Origin: JAKEFM01 sp035695825
Lineage (GTDB): Bacteria > Planctomycetota > UBA1135 > JAKEFM01
DNA length: 64,000 nt
Reading direction: 5' to 3'
NCBI GenBank assembly: GCA_035695825.1
Contig: DASRRH010000029.1
Location: forward strand, 45,811-109,810
Shown here in pieces: positions 52,882 to 61,758 of this stretch. Position numbers and translations under genes: made by a program. The notes under the pieces are model-generated. The model did no database searches, had not been told where the DNA came from, and saw nothing but the letters and a program-made list of their open reading frames with translations. How positions within the stretch are numbered: position 1 is the first letter of the stretch; each line of letters begins with the position of its first letter.

Positions 52882-53906
52882 GGGCCCGGAGGTTGCGCGG
52901 GAACCACCTCGTCCGTCTCGGACCCGAGGAACCGCGCGAACGCCTCGTACTCGGCGTTGAACTTGGCGGGATCCGCATCGACGGTGTAGCCGCTCAGCTT
53001 CGCCTCGATCGCCGCCAGGATCGCGCCGTGTTCGGGACGGGAGACGTCGAGGGCGAGGAGGGCCTTCCGGACCGCCTCGACCTTCGCCGGCTCGAGCCCG
53101 TTGCGCGCGTAGATCGGCTTCGAGGGGAAGTCCCCGGAGTACTCGAGGATCCGCAGACCCTTCTCGCGGTACTTCTCTGCGGTCGGGGCCTTGCAGGCCC
53201 CGGCGTCGAATCCCCCGTTGAGGACGGCGAGGGCGACGTCGTCGTGACTCCGGAGGTGGGCCGTCGTCCCGAGCTTGACGCCCGCGTTCGCGAGCATCTT
53301 GCGCGGCACCTGCGTCCCCATCGTCGACCGGCGGTCCCCGAAGGCGAAGGACTTCCCCTCGAGGTCCTTCAGGGTCCGGAACGGCGCGTCCTGTCTCGTC
53401 ACGATCGCCCCGCGGAAGCGGGTCTCCTTCTTCTCCCCGTCCTGCTCGATCGCGACGAGGATCGGCGGCCGCGCCTCCTCCTCGAGGAGGAGGCGCCCGT
53501 ACGTCGCCGCGCCGCTCCGGAAGAGGTCGACCTCCCCCTTGCGGAACTTCTCGATCCCCGCGGCGTACGAGGGCGCGACCTCGAGCTCGACCGTGTAGCC
53601 GGTTTCCTTCGTCAGGTACTCGCAGAGCGGCAGGAACTGGCGGAACATCTCCGTCGGACTGTCCGACGGATAGAGGCCGAAACGGAGCACGCCGTGGGAC
53701 CCCTTCGAGGCCCGGCTCGCTGGCGCGGCCTCGGGCCGCCGTGGCTCCTGCGGCACCGCCGGCGCCCCGGTCGCGCACGCCGCACCGGCGTCGGGGCAGC
53801 GCGCCGCCGCGGGGGCGGAGGGCTCGTCGCGCGAGAAACCGCGGCCTTCGAGGAGGAGGAACCCGGCCGCGCAGAGGATCGCCGCGAGGAACCGACGCTG
53901 ACGCAT
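52878..53906 (-). CDS. PhnD-like periplasmic phosphate/phosphonate-type binding protein
   Basis: A 342-residue protein with a signal peptide (MRQRRFLAAILCAAGFLLLE), an Ala/Pro-rich linker to about residue 68, and then a type 2 periplasmic binding domain of the PhnD family: 'LRFGLYPSDSPTEMFRQFLP', 'VDLFRSGAATYGRL', 'TLKDLEGKSFAFGDRRSTMG' and 'GGFDAGACKAPTAEKY'. PhnD proteins bind phosphonate, phosphite or related oxyanions. No ABC permease or ATPase is nearby; instead the gene is translationally coupled to a sensor kinase, so it is more likely a signalling receptor than a transport component. The ligand cannot be read from the sequence. Confidence 0.85.
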   Translation of the reverse strand: MRQRRFLAAILCAAGFLLLEGRGFSRDEPSAPAAARCPDAGAACATGAPAVPQEPRRPEAAPASRASKGSHGVLRFGLYPSDSPTEMFRQFLPLCEYLTKETGYTVELEVAPSYAAGIEKFRKGEVDLFRSGAATYGRLLLEEEARPPILVAIEQDGEKKETRFRGAIVTRQDAPFRTLKDLEGKSFAFGDRRSTMGTQVPRKMLANAGVKLGTTAHLRSHDDVALAVLNGGFDAGACKAPTAEKYREKGLRILEYSGDFPSKPIYARNGLEPAKVEAVRKALLALDVSRPEHGAILAAIEAKLSGYTVDADPAKFNAEYEAFARFLGSETDEVVPAQPPGP

Positions 53907-53992
53907 GATTCACCCGATGGACTGGGGACGCGGGGGGACGGCGGCTCCGTTATCGGCCCTCCCCCCCGGGCTGCCTTGAACCCGAGCGACGT

Positions 53993-54520
53993 CTACTCGG
54001 ACTCGTCGGAGGCGAAGCCCACGTCGAAGTCGTAGATGTAGGAGAGCCTCTCGCGGTTGACGATGACGTACGGAAGGCCTCGGAGGATCTCGAGGTCCTT
54101 GTCCCCCTCGAGCCGGATCCCGCGGATCTCCGGCGCCTCGACGACGAAGAAGCGGCGCGCCCCGTCGGAGGGCTCGTAGGCGTTCGGCCGAACCCTCCCC
54201 GCGATCTCGAGGTTGCTCCGCCCGGCGTGGAACGCCCGGATCCGCACCGACTCGCGCTCCCGGGCGAGGGCGGCCTGGAAGAGGTCCCCCCCGGCGTCGA
54301 CGAGCTCGTGGGCGAGGACGACCTCGTCGAGGTTCACGTGCACGCGCGGCGTGAGGACCCGCTCGCGGGTCTGGAGGTCGATGAGGGTCGCTTCCCGGAC
54401 GGCGAGGAAGCAGCGGTGGGCGTCGTCGAGGACCTTGCTCAGGCGGGCGTACTTCCCCTCGACCCGCCCCTTGATGAGGAAGGTGTCGGTCACGAGCAGG
54501 TCGGCGACGATCGTCAACAT
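53993..54520 (-). CDS. Conserved hypothetical protein, possibly DUF6812-like
   Basis: A 175-residue soluble protein from the ATG at 54520, overlapping the end of folC by seven bases. The first half ('VTDTFLIKGRVEGKYARLSK', 'RCFLAVREATLID', 'HVNLDEVVLAHELVD') resembles a small beta domain that I associate with DUF6812, with moderate certainty. The second half is strand-rich and ends 'LSYIYDFDVGFASDESE'. No catalytic motif, signal peptide or membrane segment. Function unknown. Confidence 0.65.
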   Translation of the reverse strand: MLTIVADLLVTDTFLIKGRVEGKYARLSKVLDDAHRCFLAVREATLIDLQTRERVLTPRVHVNLDEVVLAHELVDAGGDLFQAALARERESVRIRAFHAGRSNLEIAGRVRPNAYEPSDGARRFFVVEAPEIRGIRLEGDKDLEILRGLPYVIVNRERLSYIYDFDVGFASDESE

Positions 54521-55857
54521 CGGTCCGCGCGCCCTCGGCGCCCCCGCGCCGCCGCCGGAGACCGCAGGGCCCCGACCAGGTAGAGCGACCCGAGGGCGAG
54601 AACCACACCGTCCGGGCCCGCGCGCGCCGCCGCGGCCTCGAGCGCCCGCGCCGGGCTTTCCTCCTCGACGAAGCGAAGCCCGATCTCGCGGGCGGCGTCC
54701 GCGAGGGTGAACCGCGACGCGGCCCGGGGGGTATCCACGGAAGTCAGGACGACGGTATCGGCCCGGTCCCGGAGCCGGCTTAACATCCCGCGCAAGTCCT
54801 TCTCCCGTTGGGCGGCGAAGACCACCGCGACCCGCCGCCCCGGAAAGGCCCCCTCGAGGCTCGCGAGGGCCGCCTCGACCGACTCCGGCGTGTGGGCGCC
54901 GTCGAGGACGACCGGGGGCTCGCCCGGAAGGATCTCGAACCGTCCGGGAACCCGAAGCCTCGGCGCGGCCGCAGCGAGGGCATCTTCGAGGTCGAACCGC
55001 GCGAGCGTTCCCCGCTCCCGCGTCGCCTCGACCGCGGCGACGGCGAACGCGAGGTTCTCGGCCTGGTAGAGCCCGACTCCCGGCACCGCGACCGGTCCGT
55101 AGCGCGCTCCCCAGGTTCGCAGCCCGACGCGGAGCCCCGGCCCCACGCGCTCGATCGACTCGACCCCGAAGTGCTCCTCCTTGCGGAGGAGCCGCGCTCC
55201 CTTCCCTCGGCAGACCTCCTCGAGGACCGACAACGCCTCTCCCTCGAAGCCCGTCACGACCGGGACCCCCCTCTTCACGATTCCCGCCTTCTCCCGCGCG
55301 ATGTCCTCGATCCGGTCCCCGAGGACCTCGGTGTGTTCGAGGGAGACGTTCGTCAACACGCAGACCTCCGGTTCGGCGACGTTCGTCGAATCGAGCCGCC
55401 CCCCCAGCCCGACCTCGACGACGGCCCACTCGACCCCCGTCCGCTCGAAGTGCCCGAACGCCGTGGCCGTCAGGACGTCGAACGTGCTCGCCCGCGCGGC
55501 TTCGCCGCCCGCCTGGACGATCGCCGCAGCGCGGCCGACGGCCTCGGCGAACGCCTCCCCGGAGATCTCCTCGCCGTCGACGACGATCCGCTCTGTCACC
55601 CGCTCGAGGTGCGGCGAGGTGTAGAGGCCGACGCGCGATCCCCCGGCCCGCAGGATCTCCGCGAGGAAGGTCGCGGTCGACCCCTTCCCCTTCGTCCCAC
55701 CGACGTGGACGGTCCGGTACCTCCGCTGCGGCTCGCCCAACGCGGCGAGGAGGGCCCGCACCGGAGCGAGGTCCGGCCTCCAACCCTCCCGCGCGCGCCG
55801 CTCGAAGTCCTCGCGCGTCCGGAGGAAGGCCTCGGCCTCGGCGAGGGTGCGGATCAC
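54514..55857 (-). CDS. folC: Bifunctional folylpolyglutamate synthase/dihydrofolate synthase
   Basis: A 447-residue Mur-ligase-family enzyme with a GTG start. It has the folate-ligase N-terminus 'YRTVHVGGTKGKGSTATFLA' (P-loop G-G-T-K-G-K-G-S), 'LYTSPHLERVTERIVVDGE', the central 'VVEVGLGGRLDSTNV' and 'LEHTEVLGDRIEDIAREKAG', and the C-terminal 'VVLDGAHTPESVEAALASL'. It adds glutamate to dihydropteroate and to reduced folates, using ATP. The length is normal for FolC. Confidence 0.93.
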   Translation of the reverse strand: MIRTLAEAEAFLRTREDFERRAREGWRPDLAPVRALLAALGEPQRRYRTVHVGGTKGKGSTATFLAEILRAGGSRVGLYTSPHLERVTERIVVDGEEISGEAFAEAVGRAAAIVQAGGEAARASTFDVLTATAFGHFERTGVEWAVVEVGLGGRLDSTNVAEPEVCVLTNVSLEHTEVLGDRIEDIAREKAGIVKRGVPVVTGFEGEALSVLEEVCRGKGARLLRKEEHFGVESIERVGPGLRVGLRTWGARYGPVAVPGVGLYQAENLAFAVAAVEATRERGTLARFDLEDALAAAAPRLRVPGRFEILPGEPPVVLDGAHTPESVEAALASLEGAFPGRRVAVVFAAQREKDLRGMLSRLRDRADTVVLTSVDTPRAASRFTLADAAREIGLRFVEEESPARALEAAAARAGPDGVVLALGSLYLVGALRSPAAARGRRGRADRC

Positions 55858-56078
55858 GGAGGCGAACGATATCGCCCGCGTCGCCGCGTCCGGCCGCCTT
55901 CCGCAGAAGCCCGGCCCGCGCCACCGCCGTGACGAAATGGAACCCGGGCCTCCCGAGGCGCTTCGAGGAGCGCGTTCGATCCCGCGCCCGCGCTCGGAAG
56001 GCGAGCGCGATCCAGTCCGGACTTCGCTACGCTGTGTGGCGATCCGGGACGCCGCAGCGCCATGCGTGCGATTCCACC

Positions 56079-57794
56079 ATGGCCGGTGGGGAATCCCCCC
56101 CCTTCCTGAGCGACCGCGCCGGTCGCCTCGGACTGGCGGGGCTCGCGCTGTTCGCCCTTCTCGTCCGCCTTCCCACGCTCGCCGGGCACCCGATCGTCGA
56201 GGGCGACGGCGTGCACTACGCCTCCCTCGCCCGGCGCGCGCTCGCGGGCGACCTCGGCGGCCTCGGAGACCTCTACTGGTCGAACGTCTGGCCCGCGGCG
56301 ATCGCCGGCGTGAGCAGGGGGACCGGGCTCGACGTCGTGAAGGCGGGGCGCGTGGCTTCCCTCGTCTCGGGCGCCCTCCTCGCCCCGCTCACGGGCGCGA
56401 TCGGGGCGCGACTCTTCGGGCCTCTCGCGGGATGGACGGCCGCCCTTCTCGTCGCGGGTCATCCGTGGCTCGTCCACTTCTCCGGACTCGTCTACGCCGA
56501 GGCGTTCTTCCTCGCGCTCCTGCTCGGCGGACTCGCGGTGGGGCTGGGAGCGGCGCGGACCCGAAGGCCGACGGGGCTCGTGGGAGCCGGCTTCCTTATG
56601 GGCCTCGCCGCCGCGACCCGCCCCGAGGCCCTCTTCTACGCCGCGGGGCTCCTCCTCCTCCTCCTCGCACCCCGCGCGGGAGAGCCCCCCCTCCCTCTCC
56701 GACCGGCCGCGTGGAGGTCGGCTGGACTCCTGCTCGCCCCCTTCCTGCTCGTCCTCGCGGGGCGGTCGATCCTCGTCTGGAGCGAGAACGGGACCTGGGA
56801 CTTCTGGGGATCCTTCAAGGGGAGGGCCAACTTCTTCCTCGGCGAGCAGAAGGAGGTGTTCCAGAACACGGCGACCGAGCGGACTCCGGAAGGCGAACTG
56901 GAGTACTTCGCGGACGCCCGCCAGCGCAGCGTCCTCGAGAGCGTGCTCGCCCACCCGGAGGGGCTCCGCGCGCGGGCGGTCCGCAACTTCCCCCTCGGCG
57001 TCGAAGCCGCGAAGCGGGTGATCCCGCCGGTGCCTCTGTTCCTCGGACGGTCCGCTTTCCCCGGCCCCGGGTGGACGGCGGTCCTCCACGGGATGGGAGC
57101 CCTCTCGTTCCTCCTCGCCGCGTTCGGGCTCCTCTCCGGTCTGTCGCGCGCGACGACCCGTCTGGCGACGGGCGCGATCGTCGGCGCCGGAGCGCTCCAC
57201 GCCCTCACGCTCGTCTTCCTCCTCGTGCACGATCGGCTCCTCCTTTCCCTCGTTCCCTTCGCGGCGATCTTTTCTGCGCAGGGTCTCGTGGTCGCGACCG
57301 GAGCGATCGCTCGCCGGGTGGCTCCCGGTGCGAGGGGGGACGGCGGAAGAGTCGCCTGGGGAGTCCCGCTCGGCGTCGCCGCCTCGCATGCGGTCCTCTC
57401 GCTCTTCGGCGCTGCGTTCGCGCCGACTCCCGCCTACCCGGAGGAGCCCGTCGTGCAACGGGAGGCGGGAGAGTGGCTGGCCGGGCGATTCGATCGCGAG
57501 ACGCGCCTCATGACCCCCACCCCGCACGTCGCGTTCTACTTCTACGACGCGGCGCACGAGCGGAACCGGGTCGACCTTCCCTGGGCGGACTACGACGGAG
57601 TCCTCGCGTTCGCCCGCGTCCACGGGGCGCACCTCCTCGCGGCTCCGGAGTGGTTCCTCCGGGAATGGCACCACCCCTGCGCCGATCTTCTTCTCGACGC
57701 GACGGGAGACCACCCGGGGCTCGAGTACGTGGCGTCGGTCGGGGATCGCCAGCCGTACCGCGTGCACCTCTACCGGTTCACGGACCGGCGCTGA
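56079..57794 (+). CDS. Polytopic glycosyltransferase (GT-C, PMT/ArnT-like)
   Basis: A 571-residue membrane protein. I choose the ATG at 56079 because the first hydrophobic helix follows it directly ('RLGLAGLALFALLVRLPTLA'). The acidic motif of GT-C enzymes appears in the first periplasmic loop as V-E-G-D-G-V-H-Y-A-S-L-A-R. About ten further membrane helices follow, then a C-terminal soluble domain of about 120 residues ('HVAFYFYDAAHERNRVDLPW'). Such enzymes transfer sugars from polyprenyl phosphates to lipids or proteins on the outer face of the membrane. Acceptor unknown. Confidence 0.85.
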   Translation: MAGGESPPFLSDRAGRLGLAGLALFALLVRLPTLAGHPIVEGDGVHYASLARRALAGDLGGLGDLYWSNVWPAAIAGVSRGTGLDVVKAGRVASLVSGALLAPLTGAIGARLFGPLAGWTAALLVAGHPWLVHFSGLVYAEAFFLALLLGGLAVGLGAARTRRPTGLVGAGFLMGLAAATRPEALFYAAGLLLLLLAPRAGEPPLPLRPAAWRSAGLLLAPFLLVLAGRSILVWSENGTWDFWGSFKGRANFFLGEQKEVFQNTATERTPEGELEYFADARQRSVLESVLAHPEGLRARAVRNFPLGVEAAKRVIPPVPLFLGRSAFPGPGWTAVLHGMGALSFLLAAFGLLSGLSRATTRLATGAIVGAGALHALTLVFLLVHDRLLLSLVPFAAIFSAQGLVVATGAIARRVAPGARGDGGRVAWGVPLGVAASHAVLSLFGAAFAPTPAYPEEPVVQREAGEWLAGRFDRETRLMTPTPHVAFYFYDAAHERNRVDLPWADYDGVLAFARVHGAHLLAAPEWFLREWHHPCADLLLDATGDHPGLEYVASVGDRQPYRVHLYRFTDRR

Positions 57795-57804
57795 GGGGAG
57801 TTTC

Positions 57805-59145
57805 CTACCTCCCATTCCCCTCCGCTGGCGCCGTCGCGGGCTGCGTCTCGGCCCCGACCTCGACAAGCTCGAGGGGGCCGCGCGGCCGGATGTGCGAGAA
57901 GAAGGTCGACTTCTGCCGGTCGTAGACGACCTTGCCGTTCACGATCGTGAACTCGACGAAGGTCCGGTAGTCGAGGAGGTCCCCCGAGGTCACGATCAGG
58001 TCGGCGTCCTTCCCCGGCTCGATCGAGCCGAGACGGTCCGCGACCCCGAGGACGCGCGCGGCCCCCAGCGTCACCGCCTCGAGCGCCGCCTGCTCGTCGA
58101 GCCCGCCCCGCATCGCGAAGGCCGCGTCGAGCGGGAGCGTCATCAGGTCGCGCCCCGCGAGCCCCCCCGTGCTCACGGCGGCCTGCGGGGGAAGGACCGC
58201 GAAGGTCACCCCCGCCTTGCGGAGGATCGCCGCGTTCTCGATCGAGGAGCCGCTCGGGCGGTTCGTGTTGCGGTCGGGGCGGACTTTGGCGCGCGGATTG
58301 AGGACGCAGCGGACGCCGCGGCGCGAGAGCTCGGAGGCCACCGTCCAGGCCTCGTGCGCGCCGTCGACGACCGCGTCGAATCCGAAGTCGCCGATGAGCT
58401 CGGCGATTGCGAGGAGGTCGTCGGCGCTCCCCGCCTGGAGCCGGGCCGGGATCTCGCGCCGGAGGAGCCTCAGGTGGTTGTCGTCGACCCCCTGCTTGGA
58501 AGGCTCCTTGGCCTGCGGATCGGTCTTCTTCGCCTCCTCCCACTCTCCCCTCTTCCGAAGGTAGTCCCTCGCCTTCTCGAAGCGCTCGCGCACGTCGAGC
58601 CGTTGGACGGGGTTCGAGGACGAGTAGGCGAGACTCACGAACGCGGGCTCCTTGACGAGGACCCCCTCGACGTCGCCCGGGATCACCTTGGCGACGGCGG
58701 TCCCCGCGTAGACCGCCGTGATCCCCGAGGCGGAGGCGAGCTGGACCGAGAGGGAGAAGGGGTCGACCGAGTCGGCGGGGGAGCCGCCGGCGCCGCCGAT
58801 GAACGCGCCGAGGATGCCGAAGGAATTGGCCGCGACGAGGCCCGGATAGACGCGCATCCCCTTCGCCTCGAGGACCTTGGCGCCCTTCGGGACCTCGACG
58901 TCGAGGCCGACCTTCCAGACCTTGCGGCCGCGGCAGAGGACCGTGCCGCCGCGGATCGTCGCGCCGCCGACGGTGTAGACGTCGCCGCCGACGATCGCGA
59001 AAAGGCGCTCGTCCTCCTTCTTGCGACGCTCCTCCTCGTCCTTCTTCCTCTGCTCCTTCCGCTCCTTGCGGGTGGGGGCCGGCTTGGACTCCTGGAACGG
59101 AGCGGGGAGGAGGAAGAAGGAGAGGAGGAAGGGAAGCGCCCTCAC
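57805..59145 (-). CDS. Exported amidohydrolase-fold protein lacking the HxH metal motif
   Basis: A 446-residue protein from a GTG overlapping the next operon gene (GTGA). It has a signal peptide (ALPFLLSFFLLPAPFQ), a highly charged segment of about 30 residues rich in Lys, Glu and Arg, then the amidohydrolase frame: 'ATIRGGTVLCRGRKVWKVG', 'AKGMRVYPGLVAANSFG' and the C-terminal 'GVADRLGSIEPGKDADLIV'. Where catalytic members have HxH after the PGL/PGF turn, this one reads A-A-N-S-F. It is probably a non-catalytic or altered relative acting with its operon partners outside the cytoplasm. Confidence 0.8.
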   Translation of the reverse strand: MRALPFLLSFFLLPAPFQESKPAPTRKERKEQRKKDEEERRKKEDERLFAIVGGDVYTVGGATIRGGTVLCRGRKVWKVGLDVEVPKGAKVLEAKGMRVYPGLVAANSFGILGAFIGGAGGSPADSVDPFSLSVQLASASGITAVYAGTAVAKVIPGDVEGVLVKEPAFVSLAYSSSNPVQRLDVRERFEKARDYLRKRGEWEEAKKTDPQAKEPSKQGVDDNHLRLLRREIPARLQAGSADDLLAIAELIGDFGFDAVVDGAHEAWTVASELSRRGVRCVLNPRAKVRPDRNTNRPSGSSIENAAILRKAGVTFAVLPPQAAVSTGGLAGRDLMTLPLDAAFAMRGGLDEQAALEAVTLGAARVLGVADRLGSIEPGKDADLIVTSGDLLDYRTFVEFTIVNGKVVYDRQKSTFFSHIRPRGPLELVEVGAETQPATAPAEGNGR

Positions 59146-60374
59146 GGCGTCGCCTCGTAGACGAACGCCCCCTCGAAGAGGACCTTCCGCAGGCGCGCGC
59201 GCGCGTCGAAGGGGTCCCCGTCGAAGAAGAGGAGGTTCGCGTCCTTCCCCTCCTCGATGGAGCCGACGCGGTCGGCGACGCCGAGAAACTCGGCTGGAGT
59301 GAGGGTCATCGCGCGGAGGGCCACGTTCCGGTCGAGGCCCGCCTTCACGACCTCGCCGACGCGGAAGGGGTAGGACTCGTACCCCTCGAGATTGGCCGGC
59401 GCCGGGACGAAGGCGATCTTGACCCCCGCCCTGGAGAGGATCGCCGCGGCGTTCACGCGGTTCCGGGTCTGGGGCACGAAGCCGATGTCCGGAGGGAGGA
59501 CGACCGACTCCTTGGAATCGCCCATGCGGTCCGCCACCTGATAGAGGGGCGAGTTGCCCACCAGGACGGCGTCGAACTCGACGTCCTTCGCGGCGTCCCG
59601 GAAGTGGAGATACTCGCCGGGCCCCGAGAGGGCGACGAAGGCCCGCGTCTTCCGCTCGAGGAGGCGGACGAAGGGTTCGACCTTCGGGTCGAGGGGAGCG
59701 GGCTGCGTCGCGGGGGCGGGCCGGGTCGCGGGCTGCGTGGCGGGCTGCGTCGCCGGGGCGGTCGCCGGGCGGGTCTCGGCCGTCTTCTCGAGCTTCTCGA
59801 GCTCGTGCTCCGCGTTCTGGAGGGCCTGCCGGAGCTGCTGCTTTCCCTGCGTGCTCGCCTCGAAGTCGACGGCGAGGAAGGCGTCGGGCACGAGCGCCAA
59901 CTCGGAGACCTTGGAGCCCCGGGGCCGGAGGATCGCCCCGCGGCCCGAGATCCCCCCCCCGAACGGCGCGACGGCGATCGTCGTCGCGCCGCGCTCGAGG
60001 AGCTTCTTCCAGAGAGGGTCGAAGGGGTCGATCTCGTCCACCGCGCGCAGGTGCGCGTTCATCCCGCGGGCGCGCCCCGGGCTCACCCCGGCGTGCGAGA
60101 AGGGGATCACCCATCCGGGAACCGCGACGAGCTCCCGAGCCTCGACCACCTTGGCGCGGCGGGAGACGGGGACGTTGGGCCCAACGGTCGCGATGCGGCC
60201 CCCCTTGACGAGGATCGTCGCCTCCTCGATCGGGCCCTGGCTCACGGTCTCCGCGCGCTTCACCCGGATCGCGAGGAGCGGCCCCTCCTCGCGCGGCCGC
60301 GGCGCGGAGGCCGGCGCCGGGGCGGGCCTCGAGTCCTGGAGCGCGGCCGCGAGCGCGAGCAGGAGCGGGATCAC
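59142..60374 (-). CDS. Exported amidohydrolase-fold protein with altered metal motif
   Basis: A 410-residue protein with a GTG start and signal peptide (MIPLLLALAAALQ). The fold marks are 'EATILVKGGRIATVGPNVPV', 'VPGWVIPFSHAG' in place of HxH (Phe-Ser-His), and the C-terminal 'LGVADRVGSIEEGKDANLLF'. A Pro/Ala/Thr/Gln repeat linker lies at about residues 203-226. The C-terminal half resembles the other operon members. Only one metal-site histidine remains at this position, so catalysis is doubtful. Confidence 0.8.
   Translation of the reverse strand: MIPLLLALAAALQDSRPAPAPASAPRPREEGPLLAIRVKRAETVSQGPIEEATILVKGGRIATVGPNVPVSRRAKVVEARELVAVPGWVIPFSHAGVSPGRARGMNAHLRAVDEIDPFDPLWKKLLERGATTIAVAPFGGGISGRGAILRPRGSKVSELALVPDAFLAVDFEASTQGKQQLRQALQNAEHELEKLEKTAETRPATAPATQPATQPATRPAPATQPAPLDPKVEPFVRLLERKTRAFVALSGPGEYLHFRDAAKDVEFDAVLVGNSPLYQVADRMGDSKESVVLPPDIGFVPQTRNRVNAAAILSRAGVKIAFVPAPANLEGYESYPFRVGEVVKAGLDRNVALRAMTLTPAEFLGVADRVGSIEEGKDANLLFFDGDPFDARARLRKVLFEGAFVYEATP
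59701..59770 (-). repeat. Low-complexity repeat encoding a Pro-Ala-Thr-Gln linker
   Basis: Near-repeats of ggctgcgtcgcggg and ggctgcgtggcggg encode runs of P-A-T-Q and P-A-T-R on the minus strand, within the exported protein at 59142-60374. It is an interdomain linker and a likely site of length variation. Confidence 0.7.
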
Positions 60375-60384
60375 GCCCTCTTCC

Positions 60385-61758
60385 TCAGTACCGCTGACCG
60401 TCGCGGCGGCGATCGTAGACGATCTCGCCGTCGATCAGGACGACCTCGACGGGGGTGCGCGCGTCGAACGGCGGGCCCGCCTTGATCACGAGGTCGGCGT
60501 CCTTGCCCGGGTCGAGGGAGCCGATCCGCTCGGCGACCCCGATCGAGCGGGCGGGCTCGATCGTGCACCCGCGGAGGCAAAGCTCCTCGTCCGCCCCGAA
60601 CCGCGCCGCCATCGCCCCCTGGAGGAAGAGGTCCTCCTGCGGGACGACGCCGGCGTCCGTGTTGATCGAGATCTTCCGGCACCCCGCCCGCGCGAAGCCC
60701 TCGACGATCCCGTAGAAGCGGGCGTCGGCCTGGAACGTCCAGTCGTACATCCTCGGACCGAGGTTCGTCGGGAGATCGCGGCGGGCGAGCTCCGGTGCGA
60801 CGGCCATCCCGTTGAAACAGCCGTGCGAGACGATCGCGTCGACGTCGAACTCGTCCCGGAACATCCGCGCCGTCGCCATCACGTCGCGGTCCCCCGCGGT
60901 GTGGATGAGGACCGGCGTCTTCCTCCGGAAGACCTCGAGGAGCATCGCGAGGTCGGGGGGGACGGGCTTCGAGGGGTCCTTCTCCCCTTCGGCGATCCGC
61001 GCGAGCGCTCGGGCGAAAAGCCGGCGCAGCATCCACGACATCCCCATCCGCGAGGCGCCGAGGTCCCCGGAGCCGCGCTCGGGGTTCCAGGCCTGCGCGA
61101 CCTTCATCGCCCCGGGCTGGCGCAGGACCATGTCCTCCACGGACTCCGCGTCCTTGAGCTTGAGGAGGACGCCGAACCCCGAGAGGTTGGTCCCGCTCCC
61201 GGGGATCGTGAGGACCGTCGTCACCCCCGCGGAGACGGCGTACTGCATGTCCTCGTTCCACGGCACGACCGCGTCGAGCACCCGGAACTCCGGGTTGTCC
61301 GGGTGGACCATGTCGTTCGTGTCGCCGAATCCCCCCGCCTGGATGTGGGAGTGGAGGTCGACGAAGCCGGGGAAGACGAACGCGGAGGGGTAGTCGAGGA
61401 TCTTGTAGTCGGGCGGGATCGAAAGCCCCTTGCCGACGGCCTCGATCTTCCCGTCGCGGATCAAGACGACGCCCTGGTCGACCGGACCGATCCTCTCGCT
61501 CACCGGGAGGACCTTGCGCGCGCGGATCGCCAGGCGCGGCGTCGGCTCCCGCGGGACCCGGCGGGCGCGGACGGGAGAGGGGCCGGCGCCCGGCGCCTGG
61601 AACCGCGCGCACCACTCCTCCCCGTCGTCGTGGGCGAAGGGGTCGTCCGAGGCGCGCATCGTCCCGTCCGCCGTCCCTTCGACGGCGGGGACGGGGACTC
61701 CGGAGCAGGGGGGCGGTTCCGGGTCCTGCAGGGCGAAGAGCAACGAGAAGGCAATCAT
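60385..61758 (-). CDS. Exported amidohydrolase with intact HxH metal motif
   Basis: A 457-residue protein from the ATG at 61758 (ATGA overlap with the upstream gene), with a short hydrophobic N-terminus (MIAFSLLFAL). The amidohydrolase metal motif is intact: 'VFPGFVDLHSHIQAGG' with His136 and His138. Later elements are 'VLIHTAGDRDV', 'IVSHGCFNGMAVAPELA', 'ISINTDAGVVPQED' (catalytic Asp) and 'GVAERIGSLDPGKDADLVI'. This matches imidazolonepropionase-like or dipeptidase-like cyclic amidohydrolases. The pattern indicates a true metal-dependent hydrolase; substrate unknown. Confidence 0.88.
   Translation of the reverse strand: MIAFSLLFALQDPEPPPCSGVPVPAVEGTADGTMRASDDPFAHDDGEEWCARFQAPGAGPSPVRARRVPREPTPRLAIRARKVLPVSERIGPVDQGVVLIRDGKIEAVGKGLSIPPDYKILDYPSAFVFPGFVDLHSHIQAGGFGDTNDMVHPDNPEFRVLDAVVPWNEDMQYAVSAGVTTVLTIPGSGTNLSGFGVLLKLKDAESVEDMVLRQPGAMKVAQAWNPERGSGDLGASRMGMSWMLRRLFARALARIAEGEKDPSKPVPPDLAMLLEVFRRKTPVLIHTAGDRDVMATARMFRDEFDVDAIVSHGCFNGMAVAPELARRDLPTNLGPRMYDWTFQADARFYGIVEGFARAGCRKISINTDAGVVPQEDLFLQGAMAARFGADEELCLRGCTIEPARSIGVAERIGSLDPGKDADLVIKAGPPFDARTPVEVVLIDGEIVYDRRRDGQRY

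Noticed and set aside
46961..52978. Open frame of 2005 codons antisense to the fusion protein and kinase genes
   Set aside because: It is antisense to well-supported domains, is rich in Arg, Gly, Pro, Glu and shows no domain; long antisense frames are expected at this GC content.
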